DNA of 54,029 nucleotides from Bacteroidota bacterium (lineage in GTDB: Bacteria > Bacteroidota > Bacteroidia > Bacteroidales > F082). The notes beneath the pieces were generated by a model. The model was given only the letters and a program-made list of their open reading frames with translations, ran no database searches and was not told where the DNA came from. How positions within the stretch are numbered: position 1 is the stretch's first letter; each line of letters starts with the position of its first letter. Shown piece after piece: positions 16,221-26,296 of this stretch. The DNA lies in assembly GCA_024280235.1 (NCBI GenBank), contig JAJRQN010000017.1, positions 1 through 54,029 on the forward strand, given 5' to 3'. The position numbers were made by a program, and so were the translations under genes.

Positions 16221-17658
16221 ATGTCACTAGTTTTTTATGGGAATGATAAACATCGAGAGCAACCAAAATAGCCACAAAACCCCATACCGGGACTGAAAGT
16301 TTATCAGTAGAAAGAAAATTATTCAGAAAACCATGAACAAAATAGGTGATTAAGCCCAATGTTATTACCAAACTCAACACCCTGTTTTCTTTATCTTCAG
16401 CCCGATGATAAAGCATAAGTCCGAGATAGACGGCATAGCCGAAGATAGCCAAAACTGAGAGCAACCCCAAAACTCCTTCCTCCGACAATGGGCCGAGATA
16501 TTCACTATGTGCCGTACCCCTGTCGCCGAGGTTGGTAGAAATCACTGTCCGTTCGCTGGAAAGCTGACAAGGGGCATAAACAAACTGATAAGTTCCAGGA
16601 CCCCAGCCTACCAGAGGACGTTGCTCAAACATACGGATAGCCGAAGCCCACCGATTAAGCCGTTCCAGATTGGAAGCATCCGAAGAAATATTTGTCATGG
16701 AGTTCAAATGTTGCTCCATATTGTTGGACGAAGATTGCCGGTTCTTCTCCATACGGTTCAGTATAGGCTGGTAAAAAGCAAAACCCATCGCCACCAAAAT
16801 AACAACGCCGGCCATCACCCAGCGAAAGCGAACACGAAGCAATACCAACACCAGGACAACAACGGCCACTCCCACACCCAGCCAGGCCGCCCGCGTGTAG
16901 GAAAGAATAATGGCAACAACATATAAAGCAAGAAACGGAACTGTTAGCATTTTTTTATAAAATGAGATACCGGGATAAAACAGATAACCCGCCAAAACCG
17001 GCAGATACAGTGCCAATGCCGCCCCGTAAGCCGTATGGTCGTTATAAAAAGGCGACATTACCCAATGCCCCGATTCTTCACTAAAGCCATGTGCTGCATG
17101 ACGAATAAGCGTATAAACAATGACGCCGCTGAGCGCTACCATGTACAACCACAAAAATCGATGGATATTTTTCTTACTCCTGAACATGGGAACCGCCACA
17201 AAGTAAAACGGAATCACAAACCAAATCCGCGACAAAAGATGCTTAAAAGAAACCAGTGGAAGATGGCTTGTAAAAGAAGTTATAAGCATCCAAAACAGGC
17301 TGAAATAGATGAGATAGGAAAGCGGATGCCGGGCAACATGGCGGTTGTAGTTTCGCTCTAAAAGCAGGTTTCCCAAAAAAATTATCACCACGCCAAACAT
17401 CAAAGGCTCGGTAGGCACTGACAACGCAGCACCAATGCGGGGATCCTGAAAATTTATGGCGAGAGGCGTGAAAAAAGTAATGAAAAGAAGAACTTTATCA
17501 AGCGAGACAACATAATAATAAGCAACAATAAGTACTAACGGCAAGACAAAAAACCAGAAAGTCCTTTTTTCTACCATAACATACAAACTCACACCCAAAA
17601 ACAGAGCTGTAAGTAAATACAAGAGTATGGTATATTTCGTTTTTGCCGAAATATGCAT
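16219..17658 (-). CDS. O-antigen ligase/polymerase-like membrane protein
   Basis: A 479-residue polytopic inner-membrane protein with about 11-12 hydrophobic segments. A large periplasmic loop around residues 290-380 contains a run of basic and polar residues and the GWGPGTYQFVY motif, typical of the Wzy_C/WaaL family (O-antigen ligase domain). Such proteins polymerise repeat units or ligate O-antigen to lipid A-core. It follows the Wzz-like gene by 9 bases, in a set with a Wzx-like flippase, which favours a Wzx/Wzy-type pathway. Ligase and polymerase cannot be told apart by reading. No glycosyltransferases are nearby. Confidence 0.82.
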   Translation of the reverse strand: MHISAKTKYTILLYLLTALFLGVSLYVMVEKRTFWFFVLPLVLIVAYYYVVSLDKVLLFITFFTPLAINFQDPRIGAALSVPTEPLMFGVVIIFLGNLLLERNYNRHVARHPLSYLIYFSLFWMLITSFTSHLPLVSFKHLLSRIWFVIPFYFVAVPMFRSKKNIHRFLWLYMVALSGVIVYTLIRHAAHGFSEESGHWVMSPFYNDHTAYGAALALYLPVLAGYLFYPGISFYKKMLTVPFLALYVVAIILSYTRAAWLGVGVAVVVLVLVLLRVRFRWVMAGVVILVAMGFAFYQPILNRMEKNRQSSSNNMEQHLNSMTNISSDASNLERLNRWASAIRMFEQRPLVGWGPGTYQFVYAPCQLSSERTVISTNLGDRGTAHSEYLGPLSEEGVLGLLSVLAIFGYAVYLGLMLYHRAEDKENRVLSLVITLGLITYFVHGFLNNFLSTDKLSVPVWGFVAILVALDVYHSHKKLVT

Positions 17659-17667
17659 GGAATGTTA

Positions 17668-18621
17668 TTAGTTTTCTGTACGCTTCTTTCTTTCCAAAAA
17701 AGAAATGACAACCAGCGAAAGCGTAAACACGGAAAGAACAGAGATAAAAACAATAAGCCAGCGTACAGGATAAGATTTCTTATCAGCCACAAAAGGATGG
17801 GTTACCTCATTGATATAAGTTACATTGGAGATCACATGGCGGTATTCGACCTCGTAGCTCAATTTCACCTGAACATAAGCCGCAGCCTCATGTTGAAGCA
17901 TATTCACAAGCTGAACCAGTTCGCCCCCGTACTTTCCCATATTTTGTGCCAGCCTTTTAGCCTCTTTTGTGTTCACCGCTTCAGGACTTCCCTGAATGTT
18001 ATGCAGATAAGCCATCATTATCTGTTGAGACTGGTATGTATATTCAAAAATACCTTTTTGTGTTCCCAACACCCTCAAACGATTTTTTATGGAATCCATG
18101 ACAGTCCGTGCACGACTCAATTGTCCGGCATAAGCGTTTGCCAATTCTTCAAACTTTTCTTTTTGCATACGCCGGACCTTCTCATTGTAAAAATGCAATA
18201 CGGCATCAACCATCTGCTTAGCCGTATCCGGATTTCTGTCAAGCACTTCAACTTCCACAGCTTCGTAGCTCGTTTTGCTAATCTTGACATTTTAGCCATA
18301 GCGTCTCAGGAGTTCCGTCCTGAAATACTTGTAGCTAGTATCAATCTCATAGTGCTTTAACAAATCAAATTTGTTAATCACACTATCTTTAATATCCTGA
18401 GAATTAAATACCTGTATCATCTGCTCCGTCGTACTCTCTTTGGAATATGGTTTAATATTATCGGGATAAACAACAGCATACGACTTATAGAGCGGCGTAA
18501 TAAACCGTGGACCCGAAAAAAAAGCTGCCAGTCCGGCAGTAACCACGACAATAACAAGAATAGGATATTTCCACTTCAATAAAAGTTTCAAACTTGTCCG
18601 GCTGTCAAAATTATATTCCAT
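17668..18621 (-). pseudogene. Wzz-like chain-length determinant gene with in-frame TAA
   Basis: The reading frame runs from an ATG at 18619-18621 to a stop at 17668, but a TAA at 18292-18294 splits it into about 109 and 208 codons in the same frame. The N-terminal part has the first membrane segment (YPILVIVVVTAGLAAFF) and the Wzz domain; the C-terminal part continues with NVKISKTSYEAVEVEVLDR, a coiled-coil periplasmic region and the second membrane segment near the C-terminus. Homologues read through this point, often with Gly-Glu-Asn; GAA to TAA is one base change. Without read-through the product would be non-functional. Wzz-type proteins set O-antigen chain length. It may be a real pseudogene or a sequencing error. 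The ligase gene follows by 9 bases. Confidence 0.75.
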
Positions 18622-18838
18622 TATTTTATGATTTTTTGTAGTAATCCATTTGCACACAACTAATTGTCGGAACTATTAATAACTTTGATTAAATCAAAAT
18701 ATTATCTGAAGAAAAGACTGTTTATACCGTCTTATTTCAAAGCCAAATGTGTATTTTTCAAAAGTCAAAAGTATAAAAATAAACGGTGGCAACGGCAAGA
18801 AAAGAATAGTTTTCCATCATAATGTAGCAGAAATCAGC

Positions 18839-20335
18839 TTAAAAATTTTCATCCGATTTATCCATAAGAATACCAATAAACCGCCTGACATCCAGCGTTT
18901 TTATTGCGATACCGAGAAGTAATCCAAGTACCGACAGTAAGACAACCCGAACCTCCCACGAACCAATGTTAAACTGTTGAAGAAGAAATGCTATCAGAAA
19001 TGTGCCGGCAAGCAGCGAAAACAGCCGTAGCCACATCCCGAACCTGATTTTCAAATGTAAAACAGCAAAAGCAAAAACTACTTGCAACAATGCTGTCAAC
19101 AGTTGTGTTGCCAACGTTGCCTCGGCAGAACCCACAGCATGATATTTGGGGATCAACACAAAGTTTAAGCTAAAATTGAGTAATAATCCGGATAATGCTA
19201 TGATATTCAGCGTTTTCAGACTATTATTTGCCGTTAGCAGCGTACCAAAAATATAGTTTGAAGCCACGCCCACAAAGCTCCACATCAAAAGTTTAAAAAT
19301 AAGTGCCGATTGTCCAATGCGCAAGTCAAAAGCTATTCTCTTTTCACCGGCATGTCGCGAATACATAAGCAGCATAATGTCTTTGGCAAAAAAATGCGTT
19401 ACAACAGCCACCACCAGCGCACCACTCATAATGATAGAAAAAGAGAGCCTGACCAAACCATCAATAGGCTTCTTCTCTTTCAGCATCTTCGAAAACAACG
19501 GAAGCAGCAACACAGCAAACAGATAGGCCATATTCTGAGCAGCATCGAGCAACCGGTATGCCTGCGCATAGACGCCTGCCTGCTGGTCGCCAAGCGGGTG
19601 AGGCAACAGTCGTTCAATCATAACGCTATCCATACGCGAATAAAAACTCATAATCAGCACCAGCAAAGCAAAGGGCAGACTCCTGCGAAGTATCATTTTG
19701 AAAAACGGAAAATCCCAGTGCAACCTTAGCTTTCCCGATTTCCGCAACACAATAGTCAGGGCAAAGCCGGCGGTAATAAAATAAGCCAATGACTGTGCAT
19801 ATACAAACCACTCGATGGAAAAACGGTTACCGAGTACGCCCGTCCACAGCAAAATACCCACAATAAGAATCATCAGCAGCCGGTCCATAACGGAGATGAC
19901 GCTGTCGGTGGAGAAAAGCAAAAGACCCGAGATATTCGAACGCAGATACAGAATAAAAGAAAGTAAAAACTGATTGAAACCCACCCATGCCAGCAGATAA
20001 AGCTGGCGTCCCTGATATCCGATGAGCCAGGCAACAACAAAAACAATAATTCCATACCCAATACCAAGAAGCAACTTCATAGAAGCCATGCCGCCAAAAT
20101 GCTCCTGAAGCTGATGGTTGTTGCGGGCAATATTGCGGTTATTGAAATTGGTAATCCCCAAATCAAGGAAAATAAAGAAGAGATAGGAAAAATTGAAAAT
20201 TGCAAAATAAAATCCATACTCCTGCGTACCCGTTACATTCTGAACCTGACGGTCAATTCCAAGAATCCAGAAGGGTTTTACCAACAGGTTCAGGAACAAT
20301 AAAAAAATCAGATTCTTCAGGAATTTCTTCTGCAT
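18839..20335 (-). CDS. Wzx-like oligosaccharide flippase (MATE/MOP superfamily)
   Basis: A polytopic inner-membrane protein with 12-14 hydrophobic segments of the polysaccharide-synthase (MOP) fold: YGFYFAIFNFSYLFFIFLDL near the N-terminus and the Pro/Gly-rich later helices. Flippases of this family move undecaprenyl-linked repeat units to the periplasmic side. The chosen start at 20335 gives 498 residues with a basic N-terminus (MQKKFLKNLIFLL); an upstream in-frame ATG at 20383 adds 16 residues that look unlike the family. The Wzz-like gene and ligase lie downstream after a 217-base gap without a gene, and the rhomboid gene upstream. Confidence 0.85.
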   Translation of the reverse strand: MQKKFLKNLIFLLFLNLLVKPFWILGIDRQVQNVTGTQEYGFYFAIFNFSYLFFIFLDLGITNFNNRNIARNNHQLQEHFGGMASMKLLLGIGYGIIVFVVAWLIGYQGRQLYLLAWVGFNQFLLSFILYLRSNISGLLLFSTDSVISVMDRLLMILIVGILLWTGVLGNRFSIEWFVYAQSLAYFITAGFALTIVLRKSGKLRLHWDFPFFKMILRRSLPFALLVLIMSFYSRMDSVMIERLLPHPLGDQQAGVYAQAYRLLDAAQNMAYLFAVLLLPLFSKMLKEKKPIDGLVRLSFSIIMSGALVVAVVTHFFAKDIMLLMYSRHAGEKRIAFDLRIGQSALIFKLLMWSFVGVASNYIFGTLLTANNSLKTLNIIALSGLLLNFSLNFVLIPKYHAVGSAEATLATQLLTALLQVVFAFAVLHLKIRFGMWLRLFSLLAGTFLIAFLLQQFNIGSWEVRVVLLSVLGLLLGIAIKTLDVRRFIGILMDKSDENF

Positions 20336-20411
20336 CACACAAAAATAAACAATTGTTGAGAGACTTGCAGGTTCAGACCGCAAGATATCCTAATGACGGA
20401 ACAACAACTTT

Positions 20412-21014
20412 CTAAAACATTTGGGTCATAAAACTGCCCACAACATGGGGAATCAGTATTATCGTCAAAACCATGCCGAACACCGCCCCCCAGAAATGTG
20501 CACTGTGTCCGATGTTATCGTGGCCTTTCTTCTGCATATAGACCATGTAAACGAGATACAAAATTCCAAAAAGCCATGATGGAATAGCAAACGGAATTGG
20601 AAACAGATAAATGCTTCCTACAGGATAAATCAGAATACTGGAAAAAACAACTGCTGATATCGCTCCCGAAGCACCCACAGCGCTGTAATATACATTGTCT
20701 TTGTATTTTCCAAAATCTAAAAGAACCGAAAACAAAATGCCGCCAACATAAAACATCAGGTAATAAAACATGCCTTTGATCCCAAAATTCAGTTTAAAAA
20801 CTCTTTCAACAATATCTCCAAAAGAATAGAGCACCCACATGTTGATGAATAAATGTAACCAGCCGGCATGAACTAAACCATAAGATACGAAACGCAAACC
20901 CTCGTTCCGATGCTTTATGGCATAAGGGCTAAACTTTAAACGCTCAAACAAAACCGGGTTGTAAAATGCAAGAACAGAAACCAAAAGGGTAATGCCAATA
21001 ATAATGTAATTCAT
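20412..21014 (-). CDS. Rhomboid family intramembrane serine protease
   Basis: A 200-residue protein with six hydrophobic segments. The catalytic Ser is Ser116 in GASGAIS, and the catalytic His is His173 in GHSAHFWGAVFG; the HAGWLHLFINMW motif of the second helix is also present. All residues needed for proteolysis in the membrane are visible. Length matches the minimal six-helix rhomboid. Its substrates are unknown. It is followed 76 bases later by the flippase gene, but a functional link is not implied. Confidence 0.9.
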   Translation of the reverse strand: MNYIIIGITLLVSVLAFYNPVLFERLKFSPYAIKHRNEGLRFVSYGLVHAGWLHLFINMWVLYSFGDIVERVFKLNFGIKGMFYYLMFYVGGILFSVLLDFGKYKDNVYYSAVGASGAISAVVFSSILIYPVGSIYLFPIPFAIPSWLFGILYLVYMVYMQKKGHDNIGHSAHFWGAVFGMVLTIILIPHVVGSFMTQMF

Positions 21015-21651
21015 AATTCGCTGTACTGAGAGTGAAGCACAAAAATAGGGAAATTAGGCTTCCCATTCATAACAAGAAACCAACAGCTAAAATTATTTCC
21101 CAATTGTTACATTTGGTATTTAGATTATTGAAAATCAAAGAGTAAAATAATGAAAACAAAACTCCTCCCATATCGTTTCCTCCTCAATACCGGACACATG
21201 AGAGGAACTCATTCGAACTTTTCCATTCACTCTTCGAAGTTTGACAGCACCGTCATTCCCAACCCTTATTAACAGGAAAAGAGAAGTCTAAAATCACAAA
21301 ATCCAAAACTGTCCGAATGATTTCAGCCGGACGGGTTTGATATTTGGCAAATTACCATTTAGGATTTTCTGCCAAAAAATACACAAATATTAAAAATATG
21401 GTACGAATGAGACGAACATGCTTTCAGTGCGACATTCTGACCAAACAGTTGAGAACCTAATCCGGCTTTCCGATATTTCCCTTTTTTGCAAACCCGAAAA
21501 ATGTGAAAAAAAAAGAATCAGGAAATGCAAAAGTTAAATTGAGGTTTCATACTTGAAAAAAAAAATTGTAAATTTGCCAACAGTATTATCGGGAATAACA
21601 GGTAATATTTCTGATTCTTTAAGACAAGATTATACTTCTAAAATATACCTA
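21015..21651. other. Intergenic region before the receiver gene
   Basis: No gene is seen here. TAAATTTG at 21569-21576 fits a -7 box for the receiver gene and lies 75 bases before its ATG; a TTG at 21539-21541 is 27 bases upstream, farther than ideal. The rest is AT-rich with several poly-A tracts and no strong hairpin. Confidence 0.3.
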
Positions 21652-22038
21652 ATGGACTTCAACCAATACAATTGGCAGGACAAAATTATTCTTATAGCCG
21701 ATGATGATTTGCTGTCGCGAAAATATTTCGCCAAAGCACTACAATCAACTGAGGTAAAACTTGCTTTTGTAAAAAATGGAAAAGAAGCTTTTGACTATTG
21801 CTGCGACCATCCACATCTTGACCTTGTTCTCATGGATATCAAGATGCCGGTAAAAGACGGGATAATAACCACCCTTGCAATCAAAAAAAAGTGTCCTGAG
21901 ATTCCAATCATCATTCAAACCGCCTACGCTTTTGATTATGACAAAGCTAACGCTATGGCTTCAGGTGCCGATGGGTTTATCACGAAGCCCATCCATCGCG
22001 AGGAGCTTTTTCAATTGCTGGATACTTTCCTGAGCTAA
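21652..22038 (+). CDS. Single-domain response regulator receiver
   Basis: A 128-residue CheY/DivK-like receiver with no output domain. The acidic triad is seen in IADDDLL and the phospho-acceptor Asp in LVLMDIKMP; the switch Thr/Ala in IIQTAYAF and the Lys in FITKPI are present. The start ATG at 21652 gives a clean receiver; a TTG codon at 21553 in the same frame would add 33 residues, but overlaps the likely promoter. It resembles the C-terminal receivers of the hybrid kinases at 4.8 and 26.3 kb (the same QTAYAF / ETAYAL pattern), so it may have come from such a kinase. It may accept phosphate through the HPt protein. Confidence 0.88.
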   Translation: MDFNQYNWQDKIILIADDDLLSRKYFAKALQSTEVKLAFVKNGKEAFDYCCDHPHLDLVLMDIKMPVKDGIITTLAIKKKCPEIPIIIQTAYAFDYDKANAMASGADGFITKPIHREELFQLLDTFLS

Positions 22039-22338
22039 CATTCCTACTGATTCTTCTCTTTTTTCCGGCTTCTGCTTATTTACGTAAAGAGGCCCTGCAA
22101 TGCCACTTTCTGGATAAATAATCTGGTGGTAATAAGTAAAGTAACCACCAATTTATGTAGTTTTGTCAGTTGGTTTTAGTAGTTCTTCTAATGCGAGTGA
22201 ATCCACAGAGTTAATATCTGAACAGGAACGTTTGGATTCAATCCCGTAGTTATCACTATGACTGTTTTCCAGACAAGAATAACATAAGAACTGCTAATCA
22301 TAAACAAAGCAAAGGAACAGGGAACTATAACTTGGTTA
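22039..22338. other. Intergenic gap between receiver gene and cheR
   Basis: A 300-base gap without a gene. TGGTGGT (22124-22130) and ACCACCA (22144-22150) form a 7-bp stem with a 13-base loop; it lacks a strong T run, so a terminator is only possible. No -7 box close to cheR was found. Confidence 0.3.
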
Positions 22339-23181
22339 ATGCAAAAGAAAAAATCAAATATCATCCGTTTCGTCAGGCAATCAACAGGACAGGATATATC
22401 GAAGTATGATAAAGATTTTTTTAACCGGATGCTGGAAAAGAGAATGAAAGAAACAGGGCTGCGGCTTCCAGACGATTATTACACTTTCATCAAAGCGCAT
22501 CCCGAAGAGGTAAAAGAGCTTATTCGTTCTTTCAACATCACTTACAGTGAGTTTTTTCGTGATCCGCTCATTTTCGCCCTTTTGGAACAGTGGATACTAC
22601 CTTCTTTCTTCTCTAAAGAAAAGAAAACTACGAAAACTGAGTTTCGGATTTGGTCAGTTGCCACTGCTGCCGGACAGGAAGCCTACTCAATAGCCATGCT
22701 TTTTGATACCTTTAAGACACTATATGACAGCGATATAACAGTTAATATTTTTGCTTCCGACATTTGCGAAACTGAGATAGCCAAAGCAAAAGCAGGATTG
22801 TATCCGGTTGACCAAATGCAAAAGGTACCTTTAAAATATATAAATGAATACTTTTACCCCAAAGGGAAAAGTTATAAACTGATTCCCCGCATCAGAGAAT
22901 CAGTTGATTTCTTCACTTATGACATTCTGGACCTGGATACCGTTAGCCCGCCAAACAGCATTTATGGCTCTTTCGACCTGATATATTGTAGCAATTTATT
23001 TATCTATTACAATTCAAAAATGAGAAACCGAATCATTCAGAAACTAAAAATGAACATGACGAGTAATGGCATTTTAATAACCGGACACTCCGAACGAGAT
23101 ATTCTTGAAAAAGGTGGATTACACGCAGTTTGTTCTCCGGCTGCTATTTTTCAACAAGAAAAAACACAGGAATACCGATGA
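22339..23181 (+). CDS. cheR: Protein-glutamate O-methyltransferase, CheR family
   Basis: CheR methylates Glu residues of chemoreceptors using S-adenosylmethionine. The 280-residue protein has the N-terminal helical domain (residues 10-75, ending in FNITYSEFFRD) and the Rossmann methyltransferase domain. The SAM loop reads WSVATAAGQEAYS (residues 105-117), where the family usually has a Cys/Ser-Thr-Gly-Glu-Glu pattern, so it is a divergent member. DLIYCSNLFIYYN matches the usual CRNVLIYF block but with Ser for Arg. No CheB methylesterase, CheA or chemoreceptor is in the window. The gene precedes two hybrid kinases on the same strand (106-base gap). Confidence 0.88.
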   Translation: MQKKKSNIIRFVRQSTGQDISKYDKDFFNRMLEKRMKETGLRLPDDYYTFIKAHPEEVKELIRSFNITYSEFFRDPLIFALLEQWILPSFFSKEKKTTKTEFRIWSVATAAGQEAYSIAMLFDTFKTLYDSDITVNIFASDICETEIAKAKAGLYPVDQMQKVPLKYINEYFYPKGKSYKLIPRIRESVDFFTYDILDLDTVSPPNSIYGSFDLIYCSNLFIYYNSKMRNRIIQKLKMNMTSNGILITGHSERDILEKGGLHAVCSPAAIFQQEKTQEYR

Positions 23182-23287
23182 AGACTTCTATCTGCTTAAA
23201 ACTTAGTTTTTGGGAAACCGGTTATGATAGCCACAAAAAAGATTAACAGTAAAACAATGATTTAGCGATACTTAAAAATTAATTTGC

Positions 23288-26200
23288 ATGAGATTCAACG
23301 ATTTTAATATAGCCAATCAGCTCCGCACAGCACTATTATTCCTCTTGTTTGTAGTTTTATTTTTGGGTGGTATCACATGGTATCAAACCAACATACTATG
23401 GAAGCAGACCCAAGACCTTTATGAGCACCCTCTGGCAGTCAGGCGGGCATTGAATGGGATAGAGACCGATATATTTTCCCTACAAAGAAACACAAAAAAA
23501 TATATCCAGGCAGAAGGAGCAGTTAACAGACATACATTTTTACAGCATCTTAATGAAACCAACGCAGATATCAACAGGCATTTTTTAATACTGCATGGAC
23601 GGTATCTAGGCCCAAAAACCGATATCTTTGAAATGGAAAAGGATTTCAACAGATGGAGCCTTATTATTAGCAATGTGATTGACATGGTTCGTTCAGGTAA
23701 AAATGAAAAAGCACTCGAAATGGTTGCTTCAGGAGGGCAGGAAGGAGTTATCCTACAACGATTACTGAACAAAATTTATGCTATTGAACAGTTTACCAAT
23801 CAAAAAGCCAACGAATATTATCAAAATGCTCAGAATCAACGAAGCAAATTACAGCATCAGTTGTATTTCCTGTTTGCAGTTATCCTGATATTTTTTCTTG
23901 TTTTCTACTTTTTGCTTTACCGCACCATCCACTCTCCCATAAAGAAACTCACGCTGGCAACGCAAAAGTTTTCACAAGGCAATTTTGAAGCCCGTGTTAA
24001 CTACTCTTCACGAAACGAACTTGGAGAATTGTCGGAAGCTTTTAACCAAATGGCTGTTACCATACAGTCTCAGATTAATCTGGAGCACAAAATATCCCTT
24101 TTCAATACAACTCTTTTCAAAAGAGAAGACCTGGAACGTTTTGCCAGGGCCTTGATAAAGGAACTTGTAGAATTAACGCAATCGCAAACAGGTGCCCTTT
24201 ATTTGCTGAACAAAGAAAAGACGGAATTTGTTCTGTTGGAGTCTCAGGGCCTTTCGGCAAAAGCTAAAACCAGGTTTTCAGCAACACTGAAAGAAGGAGA
24301 ATTCGGAAAGGCTATTGCCAACAAAAAGATTGTCCATCTCAGGGATATTCCCGATGACACATCTTTCACTTTTGCCACCACAAGCGGCAGCTTTAAACCT
24401 CGGGAAATCATCACACTTCCCATTGTTTCCGGAAAAGAGACCGTCGCCATTATTTCCCTTGCCAGCCTTTACGCTTTCTCACGCGAGGCTTCACTTCTGA
24501 TACAGAGTATCTTAGCCCCACTTACAGCACGTATTAACGGAGTTTTAATCTTCCATAAGATTAAAGAACAATCCACTCAATTGGAGAAGCAAAATACAGA
24601 ACTGGAAATTCAAGGTAAAGAACTTTCGGTACAATCGGTAGAACTCGGTCGGCAGAATACCGAACTTAAAATGCAGAAAAACCAGCTGGACGAAGCTAAT
24701 CGGCTGAAATCTACTTTTCTTTCAAATATGAGTCATGAGTTGCGTACTCCGCTTAATTCGGTGATTGCACTTTCCAGCGTTTTAAAGAGAAAATTGCATA
24801 ACGCTATTCCGAATGAAGAATATTCATACATCGACGTTATTGAGCGAAACGGGAAGCAACTTCTCGAACTGATAAACGATGTGCTTGATTTGTCACGAAT
24901 CGAATCGGGGCGTATTGAAATAGAACAATCGGAAATTGACATTAAAGAATTGATAACAGGAATGACTACGCTGATTGAGCCTCAGGCGAAAGAGAAAAAT
25001 ATTGCCTTAAAAACATTACTAAGCGAGAACCTTCCTACACTTAAAAGCGATGGAAATAAAATCAGACATATCCTGCAAAATCTTATTGGAAATGCAGTGA
25101 AGTTTACCGAAAAAGGTAAAGTGGAGGTAGCCGCTTTTGTAAAAGATAAACACCTGCATATCAGCATAAGCGACACAGGCATAGGCATCTCACCAGAGCA
25201 ACTACCAAATATTTTTGATGAGTTCAGACAGATTGACAGTAGCACTTCGCGAAAATACGGAGGAACAGGTCTGGGACTTTCTATTGCAAAAAGATACGCT
25301 CTGATGATAGGAGGAACCATTGAAGTAAAAAGCATTCAGGATATAGGCTCCGACTTTACGCTGATACTTCCGTTGAAACCGGTGAAAACCCAAATAATGA
25401 AACATCGTTCTGCCATTCAACAGCCCGCTGTTGGCAAAAGAAAAGAAACTGTTGTTGAAAGTATAAAACATAATAAAGAAAAGACCGTACTGATAGTAGA
25501 AGACAGTGAACCTGCCATCATCCAGCTCAAAGACATCCTTTCCGAATCGGGCTATCAAATATTGGTTGCCCACAACGGCCGAGAAGCTCTGGAACAAATT
25601 GCAAAAATATTACCAGATGCCATGATTTTGGACTTGATGATGCCCGAGATAGATGGCTTTCAGGTATTGGAAGTCGTCCGTGCCAATGTGGATACCGCCA
25701 AACTACCTGTGCTGGTACTTACGGCCAAGCACCTCGAAGGAAAAGACCTTAAAAACCTAAAACACAATCATATATATCAGTTAATCCAAAAGGGTGATAT
25801 AAACAGGAACCAGCTTCTACAGCTCGTTTATGAAATGGTATTTCCTGAGAATAACGTCCCGGAAAAAGAGACATCAAATATACGTAATCAGCATCATAAA
25901 AAGGCTGAAGTACCGCACATAGAAAAGCCCCTGGTATTAGTGGTTGAAGACAATGTGGATAACATGCTTACCATAAAGAGTCTGCTTGGAGACGATTACC
26001 GCACAATAGAAGCCTACGACGGCCAGGATGGGGTTACCAAAGCCAAAACACATCTTCCCGACCTTATCCTAATGGATATTGCCATGCCTGTACTCAATGG
26101 TTTCAGAGCCTTTGATGCTATTCGGAAAGATAAAAACCTGCAACACATTCCCATTTTGGCAGTAACCGCCAGTGCTATGACAGCCGACCGTGATGAGATA

Positions 26201-26290
26201 CTGCATTACGGATTTGACGGTTACATTTCAAAACCCGTGGATATAAATAAGTTTGAAAAAACGATAAAAAGCTTTTTCAAGGAAAAATAA
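23288..26290 (+). CDS. Membrane hybrid histidine kinase: HAMP, GAF, HisKA, HATPase, two receivers
   Basis: A 1000-residue inner-membrane sensor kinase. Membrane segments lie at about residues 12-35 and 195-215, bracketing a helical periplasmic sensor of about 160 residues (four-helix-bundle type). Then come HAMP (215-270), GAF (285-425), a Gln/Glu-rich coiled coil (430-470), HisKA with phospho-acceptor His483 in NMSHELRTPLNS, HATPase_c (585-695, NLIGNAVKF, DTGIGI, GTGLGLSI) and two receivers. The first receiver has Asp782 (LDLMMPEIDGF), the second Asp930 (LMDIAMPVLNGF). In the first receiver the usual Lys-Pro is replaced by a QKGD stretch, so it may be less active. The next kinase gene starts 6 bases downstream, so they form one transcript. 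Confidence 0.93.
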   Translation: MRFNDFNIANQLRTALLFLLFVVLFLGGITWYQTNILWKQTQDLYEHPLAVRRALNGIETDIFSLQRNTKKYIQAEGAVNRHTFLQHLNETNADINRHFLILHGRYLGPKTDIFEMEKDFNRWSLIISNVIDMVRSGKNEKALEMVASGGQEGVILQRLLNKIYAIEQFTNQKANEYYQNAQNQRSKLQHQLYFLFAVILIFFLVFYFLLYRTIHSPIKKLTLATQKFSQGNFEARVNYSSRNELGELSEAFNQMAVTIQSQINLEHKISLFNTTLFKREDLERFARALIKELVELTQSQTGALYLLNKEKTEFVLLESQGLSAKAKTRFSATLKEGEFGKAIANKKIVHLRDIPDDTSFTFATTSGSFKPREIITLPIVSGKETVAIISLASLYAFSREASLLIQSILAPLTARINGVLIFHKIKEQSTQLEKQNTELEIQGKELSVQSVELGRQNTELKMQKNQLDEANRLKSTFLSNMSHELRTPLNSVIALSSVLKRKLHNAIPNEEYSYIDVIERNGKQLLELINDVLDLSRIESGRIEIEQSEIDIKELITGMTTLIEPQAKEKNIALKTLLSENLPTLKSDGNKIRHILQNLIGNAVKFTEKGKVEVAAFVKDKHLHISISDTGIGISPEQLPNIFDEFRQIDSSTSRKYGGTGLGLSIAKRYALMIGGTIEVKSIQDIGSDFTLILPLKPVKTQIMKHRSAIQQPAVGKRKETVVESIKHNKEKTVLIVEDSEPAIIQLKDILSESGYQILVAHNGREALEQIAKILPDAMILDLMMPEIDGFQVLEVVRANVDTAKLPVLVLTAKHLEGKDLKNLKHNHIYQLIQKGDINRNQLLQLVYEMVFPENNVPEKETSNIRNQHHKKAEVPHIEKPLVLVVEDNVDNMLTIKSLLGDDYRTIEAYDGQDGVTKAKTHLPDLILMDIAMPVLNGFRAFDAIRKDKNLQHIPILAVTASAMTADRDEILHYGFDGYISKPVDINKFEKTIKSFFKEK

Positions 26291-26296
26291 TATATT

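Noticed and set aside
21553-21651. TTG start for the receiver gene
   Set aside because: It would place the start within a probable promoter; the ATG at 21652 fits the receiver fold.
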